DNA from: Haemonchus contortus | Lineage: Eukaryota; Nematoda; Chromadorea; Rhabditida; Trichostrongylidae | NCBI GenBank assembly: GCA_000469685.2 | Contig: LS997566.1 | Coordinates: 45,743,442-45,807,441, forward strand | Direction: 5' to 3' | Length of the DNA: 64,000 nt | In this document: positions 24,287-36,697 of the stretch, piece after piece | Position numbering within the stretch: position 1 is the first letter of the stretch | How the letters are laid out: the number at the start of each line of letters is the position of its first letter | Notes under the pieces: generated by a model | The model's database searches: none | What the model saw: the letters and a program-made list of their open reading frames with translations, nothing else | Told to the model about the DNA's origin: nothing | Translations under genes and position numbers: made by a program

Positions 24287-25268
24287 ATGAAAAGTTCAGT
24301 ATAGACAAGGATATGGTAAGGAAGGGAACACTGTCGGATCGCCCCCGGACGCCACCCAGATCAACAGAATATTCTTAAGCCCCTCATTTTCTCAACAGCG
24401 TCCGGAACAGATTGAGTCATGGCCAGATTTCCCGTAGCTGAGCCAATTTGTGGGTCGTACACCACTGTCTAATTTAGGACATCAGCCAAACCTAGCGGCA
24501 CTTGGTAGGTTGTTCAATCTTCGCGAGAATTTTTTTAGAAGTTCCCAATAAAACTGCGCGAAAACCAGAATTGACAGAAGCCTGAAACTTTCCCGTTTCG
24601 CTAAACCTATATAGTAATGCACATGTAGTGCCACACTCAGTTTTCTTAGAAGATCGCACGTAAAGCCCGAGCTAGGATGGATTAAGAACTCCATACAAGG
24701 AACTTTTGCGGTTATGCTTGGACCAGATAAACTCGGCGTTAGTGAACTGTTGTGTTTCGCCCAATTTGACTACCCTATGGAAGAACAGCCTCTTTTTAAT
24801 TCGGTACTACACTCATGAACACTATTTATAGCAGAACACGAGGGGTCAGCTTTTGTTGAAGCAAATGGCCTACGATTGCACTTTGTAGTGTAAACCCCTT
24901 TCTGCTTATGTGAGTAATTAAATGCATCCGACTGTTTACGAATTTCGGGTAGAGTCCAATGCACATGGCGCATTACAGCTTCGTTTACATAAGAATTCTG
25001 AAACGAAGCGCGAACCGCATCCGGCAAGGCGCTCTGTCGGGTTCATTGGGAAGAGTGCGAAGTATGGAAACGCATGCTTGGATGACAAAATGGTAAAAAT
25101 GAGAGCGAAACTGTGTCTTCAGTGCGAAGCGACTTGAATGTTAAGCAGCGTTTGCCTTAGAGAGCACAAAAAATAGGAAAATACTGTTGGTTAGGGTGAC
25201 GCCGATGGGGGCGATCCGACACTATGACCTTCCACACTATAACCTTGTCTGTACTGAACTTTTCAACA
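24287..25268. mobile_element. Foldback / long-TIR non-autonomous element
   Basis: The left arm 24287-24378 contains GAAAAGTTCAGTATAGACAA followed by GTCGGATCGCCCCCGG and CACCCAGATCAACAG. The right arm 25168-25268 carries the inverted counterpart: CTGTTGGTTAGGGTGACG, GGGGGCGATCCGACA and TTGTCTGTACTGAACTTTTC. The arms are about 90-100 bases, imperfect but collinear, and enclose about 790 bases with no transposase. This is the structure of a MITE or foldback transposon. I see no clear target-site duplication. Confidence 0.6.
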
Positions 25269-26128
25269 GTCCTTGTTATTAAGAGATCCCAAACCTGGAG
25301 CAGTACAAAGTTCAGGGCGGAAATAGCTCATTGGTACTTCAGTATCTGTATTAACCCTCTAATGGTGTATCTGGATTAACTGTAGAAACAATGGACACAA
25401 CACTGCACTTGGTTGAAATGCGAAATCAATTCATATGTTTGTGAACTTCGTTTAGGACATCGCTGAACCATTTTCATAAGACTTCTTTAGTATTAGTTAG
25501 AACATCTGTTCTATAGTCTGTGTTTACGTCGCACTGAGGTCATCGGTTGCCAGTTTTTCAACAACTTCTTTGACATTGACAGGCAGGAATAAAATAACTG
25601 AGAGATAACTGAAATGTGTGACACAGAAAACCCAGCAACTCTCGAGATATACACAGAGCATACCGGATTTCGAGCGCCTCCGCATCGCACTAAGCAAATA
25701 CTTCACATATCTTCAAGCTCTTTCAGCTTCTCTTTGCCCAAGCACAATCCGCTGTGTCTAGAAAAATCGTCCTCAACGTCTTGGCATTTCTTGGTTATTA
25801 GCTTGATCAGTCGGCTTCCTTATCTTCCTGAGACCCGGCGTGAAGGCTACTTCTCCCCTACTTTCACTTGGCATTTCAATTTCCTTGAAAAATTAGATTC
25901 CCTCCAAAAATTGAGGAACTCTCGCCTACAAAACTATCCTGATGCTCGAAAAACTTAATTAATCACTTTCTCTATCTTTCGCCCACATTTGGAACACAAA
26001 ACAGGTCGCTGTCAGCTCCATTTCATATTTTTCCACAAATTTTCTTCCGTTCAGAACAGTAGCCCTGGAATTATCAAATAATTAGCAAGTGGTAATTAAC
26101 TAACGATCAAATATATTCCAGGTCAATC
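25269..26128. other. Upstream region of the troponin T gene
   Basis: No gene is supported. It presumably contains the troponin T promoter and any 5' UTR exon or spliced-leader acceptor; ATATTCCAG at 26113-26121, seven bases before the ATG, is a likely trans- or cis-splice acceptor. Confidence 0.45.
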
Positions 26129-29100
26129 ATGTCCGACGAGGAGGAGGTGTAGTGAGTTCGAGCTCTTTCCATTTTCTACAAATTTCTCTGGGATTTGTTG
26201 CCAAATGTGTCAAACTTTTCAGTTCTGAGGAAGAGGTGGAAGAAGTGGAAGAAGAAGAGGAAGAGGAGCAGGAAGAGGTGGAGGAAGTGGAAGAAGAGGA
26301 GGAAGAAGAAGAGCATCATGTCGAGTCGAAGTCTGCCCCGTTAGTCCATTTGAGCTTAATTCTACTTTACAAAGTAAAATCTGTACCGCAATGCGGCGCT
26401 ATACCGAAAGGGGGACTGAATCCCACTTGGACCATAAAATTCTCCCGTTTACCGAGTCGATTCGGAACCCTCATATCTTGAAATATCCAGAGAACTCCCA
26501 ACCGACACTGGTTGCTATTTGGAAGCCGTTGTATAGGGTAAAAGCAACTTTCTCAAGGAGCTGAAGGAACGATTTATCTCAGAAGAATATCAGGAGAATA
26601 CTTTTGGCGGGAATTTTTCTTTATCCGCTTCAAAACTGATCAATACCGTTGCCAACGAGCAAAAAGTATTAGAAGGGACACTTCATCGACTCATTTGTGT
26701 AAATATCGTGGGTCGGTTTGTTGGGATTACAACGCGGACGCTAGAGGGTAGAGACTTTCGGCGCCCCGAGATTTTTCTTCAAAACAATTTAAATAAGAAA
26801 TAAATGGTTAATAAGAATTATTCAAGGGCGGAGGTGGTATGGTAGCCAAGTGGCACGCTATCACCCTTATGGTCCCGGAATGGAATCCCAGCTTGATACC
26901 AGCCTAGTACTACCGAGCTTTTTACCCCTCTTGGGTCAGTCAACTATAATTACTCGTCCGGGAGTGTAAGAGCTTAGATATACGTTGATGTCGCATCCCT
27001 ATGGATCCTGCAAGTCATTTTATAACCCATATTTCCATCGAAACACATCATTTCGAATTGAAGTCGAAAGCGCGGGTTATTTCTAGAAGGGATTGGTCAA
27101 CAAAGGGCCAAAAGCACCGAAGTACTTTGAATCACCTCAAAATAGCATAATGGTCAGATGGAAACCAGAAATTAAAGTATTGCCCAGATTGCCTACACCG
27201 TAGGCTTAGCCGACCATTGTCAAAGTGCAGTGGGCCGAGTCGTCGGTTGGGTGAAAAATGGAAAAATAAGTGCCGACAGTTGAAACCAGGGATGAGTTTG
27301 TGTCGAGAAACGTTGGAGGTCCCACATAATCAAATACATACAATATCAAATACACACGCTATAACTTCCCCATCCGATTCCATGGCATGGATTGTACCGA
27401 TCGTTGATGCACAAATCGAGTTTTTACCACTTGACTATACGCCAAGTTCGAGATACCTGGATAAATCGAAGAATTAGCCTTGAAAGGCGGTAGATTGGAG
27501 ATCAAAGATTGGTTGAACTCAAGTGATCCGTTTCTTAATTCCTCCATTACAGTCGTCACGTCGAACACAACGATCATGTTGAAGACGAGGAAGGACTTAA
27601 TGAAGCCGAAAAAGCCATGCTGGTGTGTACTTAGATTTACTGTTGAAGTTGTGTCGTCCCACCAAGCTGTGCAATTTCTTTTTGTTCTAATAAGAATTGG
27701 AGTGGGTTTCTTTTTGTTCTAATAAGAATTGGAGTGGGAAAAATCGCAGTCTGTTGGGATGTCACAAAATGAGGAGCTGGCCCACGCTACAGATGAGACT
27801 GGAAATCTAAAAGAGCTAACCATTTTGAGGGCCGTGTCACAGCTATTACACAGTTTAAAATGAAAATTGGTCACACTGAGGAACCGACACTTTGCAGGCA
27901 GCCAAAAGACGCCAAGAAGAAGAAGATAAGGCGAAGTTGGAGAGTTATGAAGAAAGGAGAAAGAAAGAAAGAGAGGCCGAAGAAGAGGAGCTGAGAAAAT
28001 TGAAAGAGAAACAGGAACGCCGAAGGCAGGAGCGTGAGCAGGAAGAACTGGAAATGGCGGAGAGAAAACGTAAGGATGATGAACGCCGAAAAGAGGAAGA
28101 GGTGAAGCCATGGACTTTCAATTTCATGTTGTTGAAGGCATTTATAGTCTAATTACTATTTTTAGGAAGCTCGTCGGGCTCGTCAAGAGGAGGAGAAGAG
28201 AAAGAAGGAAGAGGAAAGGAACAAACGCCAACAGATGAGTGCTGCTAACTTTACTGGAGGACAAGGTGGAAGGTAAGTTTTTTATACTAAACTCATAAGC
28301 TCCCATCGATTTTATCAATTTTCGATTCTTTGTATTTATTTCTTCTAGAAACTTCGTTATTCCAACAAGGACCGAGAAAAACGACAAATTCGGTAATATT
28401 GTCCAAGCAAAACAGGAGATGGGTATGACCAAAGAACAACAGGAAGAGGCCAAGAAGGTTGGTGATTCAAATGAGGCTGGAACACTATGTCCATGCTACC
28501 AGATGTTTCTAGAGGACATCCGGTTACAGTATGCTACCTGCTCATTGCCTCTCGGTTGACATCAGAGAAATTTTTTATACTAAAATCATCTTAGAAGCCA
28601 ACCCTTGAGGGTATAGTGATTTTGAAAGAAAGCGAAAAGCATGGCGAATCCCAAAGTTGAAGTCAGTGGCAAGAATCAACACTTTTTTAGGTGTTCATGA
28701 TCGGTATTCGTCAATCGATTCCGGAGGCATCCTCAATTGCAGCGGATGATCTGAAAGCAAAAATCAAGGAACTTCATCAAAGGATTTGCAAATTGGAAAC
28801 GAGCAAATACGATTTGGAGAAACGTCATGAGCGACAGGAATACGATGTGTGTTTCTTGGATTGATCCAATCGATTTATCGATCGATCTCTCCCTTCTCAT
28901 GATATTCTTCGCCTCCCCCTCAAACTCTTTATTAGATAACTTCATTCTACGTTTGGATCTCATGACGTTCTTTCGTTACGGTCATCCCCTCATCCGGACC
29001 AACTTTGTTAATGAATTTGATTGGCCGCAAGCATTTTTGTCACCGTTCATCCCTTCCTTTTTATCTTCCAATTTTCTCTGAGCGGTCCCTCCCTGATCAC

Positions 29101-30036
29101 TGACTAAACTCCAAAAAATTCCGGAAATTCTTTCTCCCTAACCAGCAGCACGAGATTCTAAACTGGGAGGGGTAGACCTGTGACTTTGTTCATCTTCCGA
29201 GTTGTTTCAGCTGAAAGAATTGAACGAAAGATCACGACAAGTGGCCAGAAATGCTAGTGGAGGCAAGAAGGGCGAACAGGACGGTGATGGGCGCTACCCG
29301 GTACATTACAATAATCTTTTTTTGGCTTCTTCGTCACATGTAGAAGTGGAACAACGTATCCTTTCTGACCGCATTTAGCCAAAAGTACAAGTATTCTCCA
29401 AGTATGACCGACAAATCGATCGACGAAACTTCAAAGAAAGACGATCGGTTTACGAGAACGTAAGTGACAGCTTCTTTTGCTCCTTTTGGAACAGCTTCAG
29501 TGAAATTTACTGGGCACTCGAGTAAAAAGGGTGGAAATTAATCTCTGTGTTTAGAAGAACGCCTATCCCTGCTTCCCTGGTGTACCGCCACCACCGGCCC
29601 TCTTCGAGAAGATTTTCAAGAAATATGAATATGAACTCAGAGAAGAAGAAGAGGTATGAACCCACAGTCGAGCACAAAAATGAAAATCAAAGTCGGCCAC
29701 CCGATTTCTACAGTAATCGGAGTGTGGGTCCTGGTTCGAGCGCGTGATTATTACGTAACACAACATAGGGAATTTTCGATGAGCTTTTTTGATATGATAC
29801 GGGATTAGAATGTTTGATTTGCAATAAGGTAACGTTAAAATGAATGACATGTCGTCCGTGAATCCTTACGTCTTCCGACAATCAATTAATTTAATTTACG
29901 ACAAGTTTTCTGTAGGAATCGGGTTTCTGTGCTGAATTTCTTGTGCTTTTCTAGATGACAGCTAGAGTTGTTTCTTTGTTAAGTTCATCAAAATCTTCGT
30001 TTTCAGGCTGAAGAAGCAGAAGAGTACGAGGATTGA
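26129..30036 (+). CDS. tnt: Troponin T (muscle thin-filament regulatory protein)
   Basis: Eleven exons: 26129..26151, 26223..26330, 27553..27622, 27898..28101, 28166..28272, 28349..28457, 28691..28846, 29211..29300, 29379..29459, 29555..29653, 30007..30036. All phases agree and give 358 residues. Troponin T anchors the troponin complex to tropomyosin and transmits the calcium signal in muscle. Residues 1-44 are the acidic N-terminal extension (MSDEEEVYSEEE, nearly all Glu). [17 protein letters not shown] and the very basic/acidic helix to about residue 205 form the tropomyosin-binding T1 region. [20 protein letters not shown] and [20 protein letters not shown] (about 230-279) are the troponin I/C-binding coiled-coil arm. 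[16 protein letters not shown] and [17 protein letters not shown], then a Glu-rich tail ending AEEYED, are typical of nematode troponin T. The first exons match the MUP-2 type. The exon 2 donor (AA|GTCTGC) is chosen by phase and is the least certain junction; extra N-terminal exons may lie in the 1.2-kb intron 2. Confidence 0.93.
26827..26990 (+). repeat. tRNA-like SINE copy in troponin T intron 2
   Basis: The sequence GGCGGAGGTGGTATGGTAGC, then CAAGTGGCACGCTATCAC and a GGAATGGAATCCCAGC block resembles a tRNA-like head with degenerate A and B boxes. The same layout is found at 53261 and 62596. It sits in sense orientation within the intron. Confidence 0.5.
27675..27738 (+). repeat. Perfect 32-bp tandem duplication in troponin T intron 3
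   Basis: A 32-base unit beginning TTTCTTTTTGTTCTAATAAG and ending GGAGTGGG is present twice without mismatch, head to tail. The identity implies a very recent duplication or an assembly duplication. Confidence 0.9.
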
Positions 30037-30111
30037 AGTCGTCCACATGAACACAAAATGTTTTAAATTTAGCTATAAAATTTTCGTTACCTTTAAAATG
30101 TATAAGTAGAC

Positions 30112-30117
30112 ATTAAA
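30112..30117 (+). terminator. Possible poly(A) signal of troponin T
   Basis: ATTAAA, a common variant of AATAAA, lies 76 bases after the troponin T stop codon in an AT-rich stretch. Confidence 0.45.
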
Positions 30118-33100
30118 GGATCTTTTACGAGCTTTGGCAATCCACTCAAGTCAGAGGAAGGCTATGATCATGAGACGAAGTGTTCTCATCAATCTATAGA
30201 TGTCAGCCCAATTACAGGAGAAATCCTCACACTGATGGCCCTTTCTTTTCAAGTTTGTTGACTGTTGTTTTCTTACTTATTGTCATCTACGCAGAGAAAC
30301 GTACCAGGCCGTGATCCTGTAACTGAGCTAAAGTAATCTGAAGCTATATCAAAAGATAAAAGCCCGGAATTACTCCACTGTCGGTGCAGATTGGCACTTT
30401 TCTACAGCATTAGTCTGTACTAGAATTACTACAAAAACGATGCTTTTGAGTTTCATAATCACTTGACTTAATGAAGCCACTCGGGACCAGGAGAACGCTG
30501 ATTCGGCTCGTTTCAATGCCAAATATACAAATCGATTGTGCAGTACTGTAAAGGGTTTGGCAAATGCCTCCTTTGAAGCCTTTTATACAAATTGGGTGTC
30601 AACTTGTTTCCTCTATGATACTACACATGAGAAGCCGTGATGAAAAACTTGTAAGTGGCGATCAGTTTTTGCCATGAAAAGTGGTCAAGGCCGAAGAGAG
30701 GGGAAATTTAAACTGAACAGTCAAGAGACATTCCTGAATAGAATGACTAGTGTCCGTAAAGTGACTACTCAAGCGACCTACTTACCGCAAAAACCCATCG
30801 GCATAACGCCGAAATGTCAAACCTCGACCGGTACGACCTCATTCCACTATCCTCAACGATTCATGTGTTTTTTTTCGTCACCATATTATTTTCTGCCTGT
30901 CGCCTGTCATTTCTTTCTACCTCTTACATGTATCACACTGATACAAGTTATGATATCATTTAAAAACCATTTGAAATACCACTACGACCATTAAATTAAG
31001 AAATCCAGCAGTAAAATCCATTTCTATAACGGCTAGGGCGTTAGAGTTATGATTAAAAAGCAAACGAACCATGCATTTCTCACAGACTGCAAAAAAAAAT
31101 TTTTTTTAATTGTCAAAGGGACCGGCCTACACACCTACAATTTGGAAGTAGTGGCGCATGGGTATTGATCGAGGGATCCTATTCACGATGCTTTTCGACC
31201 CAGAAACTCCTGTTCAAGAAGGAAAGATGTCTTCCTGAAGACGAGGAGGGACTATATCATCGCTCACAACAGTTTTCATCTATCAGCGTTACACCTAACA
31301 GCTCTAACAGTTTGTAAAGTTTCGATGGCCACGCGGTGCCGGGACTTCTATAAGCCCGTAGCTGTCCAGCCGGACGAGATGAAAAGAAGGGGACATCACT
31401 CAGCAGCACCATACTCTTCATATATCGTAATAAGTTGACGCTAACGTTCTGGCCGAAATTTGATGGAATTTTTTTTTTTTGCTGTCGAAGGCAATGGTGA
31501 ATCGGGCTACGTTCACACTTAGCGATAGCGTCTGCCGTCTTCATATGTCCACTACCGCGCGTCGACTATGGCCATAGTCGCAGTAGTCCGAGATAGAAAT
31601 TCCTCATGCCCCAGGATTCCATGCACTTTCTCCTTTGCTTATTTGGCGGAGGTTGTTGATTTCTGATTACCAACTTATTATGTCGTACGGTATCAAAAAT
31701 AGGCCGCATTCTGCGGAACCCTGGGAAAACTACCCATACTACCGATCAGTACAATCATAATCTGGGAAGCATATCAAAACTGATTCGTCTCGGTTCTTTG
31801 GTTTCTTGCTTGTTTGTCAATTATTTCTCCCAGTGATTAATCGCCATTCAGTTTTTGAACACCATAACCCAGCTTTTTGACTTCCCCTAGGTAGCTTAAC
31901 TGGGTTGATTATCCTTTGCCCTCTTTTTCTAAAAGAGAGGAAGCGAAAGAAATGCGCAACGACTAAAGGGCAGCCACGCAGTTTCGTGGCAACCCATTTA
32001 CCGTAGCGAACGCTGGCGGCAACAGTTTGAATGCTCCGTCTGGCAGCAATCAATACGTATCCATAGCATTGGCGGAATGTGCTGCTTTCTAATTGCGCTC
32101 GAATGTATCACCTATAACTTCAGAATCTTGATTGCATAGGCTTGTTTTTGTCTTGATAGTAATCTATTTCCAGCAACATGTTTCTTACTTTCGAGTATTA
32201 GGCTGTTCAATTATCTCATGAAGTTGTCGACGAAGCCAATACAATTTTCTACTCCAAATAGTCTTTTATTTCACATAACAGCCGTCCCATTAGGTGTTAC
32301 TATGAATTATGCATAATACTCACCCAGACATGCCATTATAATAAATGGCTCCCCAAATGGGTTCGCGCATTTAGAAGTCTTTAGTATTATGCGAGTCTGA
32401 GTACGAATTTTATTTCTGACCGTAGTCGTGTCCTTAGTCAGTAATACCTGGGTCAAAAATCCCGAGTAGGTTGTGGGAACCATGACTTAAGACCTTCCTC
32501 TTAATATTAATTCCGAACTAACCAGTTCATGGTCCGCAGCGTCGCGACGCTAATTTCAATCAATAGGCGCCTGCAGCTAATCGATATCGTTCTCCATCAT
32601 TGCCATGGACACCTGTTTACCTCATCCTATTGTTCACTTTGTCTTCTTCACATCATTCTTTACTTGGTTTGATTCTTCGAATCATTGGTTGTCTATTACA
32701 TATCGCCACCGTATTATCATTGAATACTGCTTCAGTTCATATAATGATACTTTTTTTTTCACAAAATTTACTGAAATCAAGTTCTACTTCATACCATAAT
32801 AACTTGATGGATTAAGTGATTTGATCCCATATTCCCGTACCATTACGGAACACGGGACACTTGTGCGAATCTCATGGGGAATGTAGTGGTTATATTCTTA
32901 GTGAAGCGATGAAACCCTTTACCTCCTCATTGCTTTACTCCTAAACTTCGGTTTTCAGAGGGAATTCGTTATCTCCGCCACGTCAGTTGTTTTGTAATAT
33001 CTGCTTTCTGAAGTTATTTCATATCAAATCCTTGATATGATCTCGAGCGTGTCACTTTTTGCCTCTATAGTCACTGGGGCGTGCCTGATGTGCTACAATC

Positions 33101-33588
33101 GCATGATCGATATTCATGGTTACTGTGAGAACTGACTGGCGATCGCTTAGTTACGCCCTCTTCGGAAAATCAATAAATACTACCAACATAGCTCTCTTAC
33201 CACGCAATCGCCAACATTCTACTATGAACGCGCACTACATCATTTGGGATGAGGGGCAGTCCTACTACCGGGCTAAATCGGAGAACCGTGCGACTGATCG
33301 TTGATATGATTGTTTTTCTTATGGAACCAGTTGGTCTTGCATCGTACATAATGGGAGGAAGATCTTTCGGCAGTGTTTCTGAAACGTGTAGTCCTTGAGA
33401 AATTTCATTGCTGTTGAAATTTGACTTCACGCAACTCTCGACTGTAAGTGACAGGCAAATTCATCTTAAGTTTTTCGAACTGCCTATCGTTGACTAGTCT
33501 GTCGAACGTCAAAGTGAAAGCGAAAAATGGAATGTGCAAATCAGATCATAAATAGTAATTCACAGTATCCTTACTATATATAAAGCGC
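30118..33588. other. Gene-poor region after troponin T
   Basis: Short frames on both strands (for example 31257-31544 minus and 30674-30994 plus) lack domains and splice context. Nothing further is supported in this stretch. Confidence 0.45.
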
Positions 33589-33661
<73 letters not shown>

Positions 33662-33684
33662 TTGTTTGTTTGTTTGTTTGTTTG
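33589..33684 (+). repeat. (TCTG)n / (TTTG)n microsatellite
   Basis: About seventeen TCTG units (33589-33656) pass without a break into about seven TTTG units (33657-33684). The compound tetranucleotide follows CTATATATAAAGCGCTC and directly precedes the GC-box repeat block, so the two may be parts of one element. Confidence 0.95.
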
Positions 33685-33779
33685 TACGGAAATTCGATAT
33701 AACCTGAAGAAACACCTGCAGAAGTCGGGTCAGGTTCGGAATGGGTTGAGCATAGGGTAAGTGTAACAGAGCACATGTG

Positions 33780-34140
33780 AGCCTAGCGGAGCTCCGCCCC
33801 CAAGGGGCGGGGCATGCGCCGGAATTGGGCGGGGTCATGGGCGAATTCTTCTAATTCGGTCTCATAACATTCCAGACACCGGAAAAAATGTGCAAAGGTG
33901 AGGGATGGGTCAATTATCAAAATAAAGGAAAATTACCGACGGTGGGCGGAGCGTTCTCGCAGTGGGCGGTACATTCCACAGAGATCCATAACTCGATTTA
34001 ACGAAGGCGTCGAGGCCAGGAAAAAAAGAGTGAGCAAGGCCTTATGCGTGCTGGGCATGCATAAGTATAGCTAGGCCCCGCCCACGAGGGGCGGGGCGTG
34101 CGTTGAGGTGAAAGCTACTTTTCAAAAACGAGTGTAACTT
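33780..34140 (+). repeat. GC-rich hairpins ahead of the minisatellite
   Basis: GGAGCTCCGCCCCCAAGGGG with CGGGGC (33788 on) and GGCCCCGCCCACGAGGGGCG with GGGC (34073 on) are self-complementary and can fold into strong hairpins. Single GGGCGG boxes are scattered between them. Confidence 0.7.
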
Positions 34141-34960
34141 CGTTCGAAAAAGTTATAGAATGCGGAAAAAGGGTGGTTAGAGGTAATGGGACAAATGTGG
34201 TCAAATCCCGGAAGTGGGCGGGGTTGGCACAAAAGTGGGCGGGGCTTAGATCAAAAATTCATAATATTATTCAGAAACGTTCTGGGGTGCGGCAAAAAGG
34301 TGTCAAGGTGTGAAAGAACAAATGTGTTCAACTCCCAAGAGTGGGCGGGGTTGGCACCAAAGTGGGCGGGGCTTACATCAAAAATTTATAACTCTGTTCC
34401 GAAACGTTCTAGAGTGCGGGAAAAAAATGGTTAGAGGTAATGGAACAAGTGTGGCCGAATCTTCGAAGTAGGCGGGGCTGGCACCAAAGTGGGCGGAGCT
34501 TAGATCAAAAATTTATAACTCTATTCAGAAACGTTCTAGGATGCGGCAAAAAGGTATTATGGGGTAAAAGAAGAAGTTTGATCAAATCTCGGAAGTGTGC
34601 AGAGCTGACACCAAAGTGGGCGGGGCTTAGGTCAAAAAATTATAACCCGATTCAGAAACGTTCTGGGGTGCGGCAAAAGGTGTTAAGGTGAAAGGAACAA
34701 ATATGAAAACAAATGTGGTCAAATCCCGGTAGTAGGCGGGGCTGGCACAAAAGTGGGCGGGGCTTACATCAAAATTTCACAACTCTGCTCAGAAACGTTC
34801 TATAACGCGGGATAAAAAGTGGTGAGAGGAATTGGTACAAATGTAGTTAAGTCCTCGAAGGGGGCTGAGCTGGCACATGGAAGCGGGGCTAGGACCAAAA
34901 GTTCAACTCTTTAAAAACTTTCTGAAATGTGGAAGAAATGGTTTGGAGCAGTCAAAAGAA
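34140..34960 (+). repeat. ~125-bp GC-box minisatellite array
   Basis: About seven head-to-tail units share the order AAACGTTCTGGGGTGCGG, GGTGTTAAGGTG, ACAAATGTGGTCAAATC, then two GTGGGCGGGGC boxes and a CTTAGATCAAAAATT block. The AAACGTTCT block recurs at about 34274, 34398, 34526, 34651 and 34792, so the spacing is near 125 bases with one longer unit of about 141; the first and last units are degenerate. Because the unit is close to a multiple of three, long frames run through it (34186-34434, 34440-34691); I regard these as by-products of the repeat. Confidence 0.9.
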
Positions 34961-36551
34961 GGGTGGTCAAGTTTATTGTGGGAAGGGTTTGCACTAAGGT
35001 GGACGGAGCTATGATCAACCACTAATAACTTTGTTCAAATATATCGAGCGTGATGCTCTCAGCAGTTCAGCGTTCGAATCTAGAGAGAACTATCTTATTC
35101 TGATTATCCAACATTCCGCTGAATGACTCCATCGTGGATGAGTGGCCGTCGACATATACTGCGCGCGTTAGCGTGCATAGCCAAACTGGTTTAATATGAA
35201 GCTACGCAATTGGATTTGCTCAGAATCGCAGCAATCTTCGCGCCCGAACCCTGTGGGCCAAAGTCGCTTCGACAGGTTTCTCCATTTCAGGATGTGGCAA
35301 AAGACGATATAGGGAAGGGGCGTTGACGGCTGCTAGTCATTTCGTATCTGTGAACATGGTTAAATAAGTAAAATCTCTGTCTGGCCACCTCTAGACCTTT
35401 GTACTCATGGTGAGGGCACAGCAATGGCTAGAGACATCTGGATGGTATGCGGAGTCCTCGTTGTGGTCATCAAGCTTGGTCCAGTTGAAATTTCATGGCC
35501 TCAAACTTGTCACTTGATGGCTTATTCACCTTTCTGTCCTGAGATGATTTAGAACCAGGAAATCATATAGTGCTAACATTCGTAGCATATCTCAATCGTC
35601 TCAATTGCTGGATAAAATTTGTGTAAGTGGCGCACCTTAGAAGAGATCGGATAACTTCGAGCTTTGGCCTTCTTTTTCGTCTTCGTCATTCTATTGAGAA
35701 TTACTCTTCCAAACGGCCTTCTGCTTCCCCATAGAACCTATTAGTAGATGTATCATGAAGAATATTCAGAGCAAAGGGAACCCTAAAAACCACTGGTCCG
35801 GGAAATTGATAATTCATTCAATGGTCACCCGTTAATTGGTTGATAAATGACATCGGATTTCCTTCACATTCGATTTGAGTCCGTTCAATTTCAACAAATG
35901 TCAACGGCGTTTTCCGACTACACATTCCGATGTATGTTTGGATATCGACAATGACTACAAGTAGAGATTTCTTCCCCATTATCTGAAGTCATTCTCGTAA
36001 TAATAGCTTGTTATTCCTGAAATCTCCTCACAATAATAATCAGGGGAATGCCCAGTGACAAATAGCTGGCTCACGTCAACTCCCATGGATTTCCTGTTGG
36101 ATAGTCCACAATCGTGATAGTCGGAAATAATAATATATACGTTCGTATGGGAATATCCAAGAATAACCAAATCTTTCATTAACGGAACTCTTCCCTTAGT
36201 CCTACTCCTTTACTTCGTATCCATGCTCAAATGAAAAGGCGATTTGTACGAAAAGGTTCATTGAAGAACTAGTACAGGCCGGAAGTTCTTCCACATTATC
36301 AATGATCTAAGACGGTGAGTAGGATCGTAATCTTAGAAGTTTAGTTCGAAGAAAGTGCAAGGCTCATCACAGAATCCGGTTTTCCACCACACACTCGGTC
36401 CTCTGTCTCAATACCTAAGGAAAGGAAACAGTTCTGTATGTAATTGTTGTTCCATTTGCAGCTGTCTATACAATTGCTTGTAAGAGGCTGAAAGAAGTGT
36501 TTGATTTCCACAGAAATTGAAAAGAAAGCACGGTTTTTAGCTTCAAATCAA
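34961..36551. other. Intergenic DNA with one coding-like minus frame
   Basis: A minus-strand frame at 35979-36179 encodes MKDLVILGYSHTNVYIIISD and ends YYYENDFR with a stop. Codon use is protein-like, but I find no family or splice partners. The rest shows no feature. Confidence 0.3.
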
Positions 36552-36635
36552 TCTCGTTTTGGAATGCGCCCTGCATTCGACATTCATTCAGATTCGTGGT
36601 GACGTATAGAATGCGTATCTAGCCTATACAATGGA
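36552..36635 (+). repeat. Interspersed repeat, GAATGCGCC family, copy 2
   Basis: It carries GTTTTGGAATGCGCCCTGCA, TTCGACATTCATTCAGATTC and GAATGCGTATCTAGCCTATA in the same order as the copies at 4253 and 62800. Confidence 0.6.
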
Positions 36636-36697
36636 AGGCGGTAACCAGCTATCGTGAAAGTCAGTGCTTTCATTTTCATAGATGAGTTTGATACCAA

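Noticed and set aside
26827..26910. Functional tRNA gene
   Set aside because: A and B boxes are degenerate and no cloverleaf with paired acceptor stem can be drawn; the similarity to other copies points to a SINE.
33546..33838. Frames with repeated QTD/TDR residues
   Set aside because: They are translations of the (TCTG)n microsatellite.
34186..34691. Long repetitive frames through the minisatellite
   Set aside because: The unit length is close to a multiple of three, so a frame stays open by itself; there is no signal peptide, splice site or codon bias separating coding from non-coding positions.
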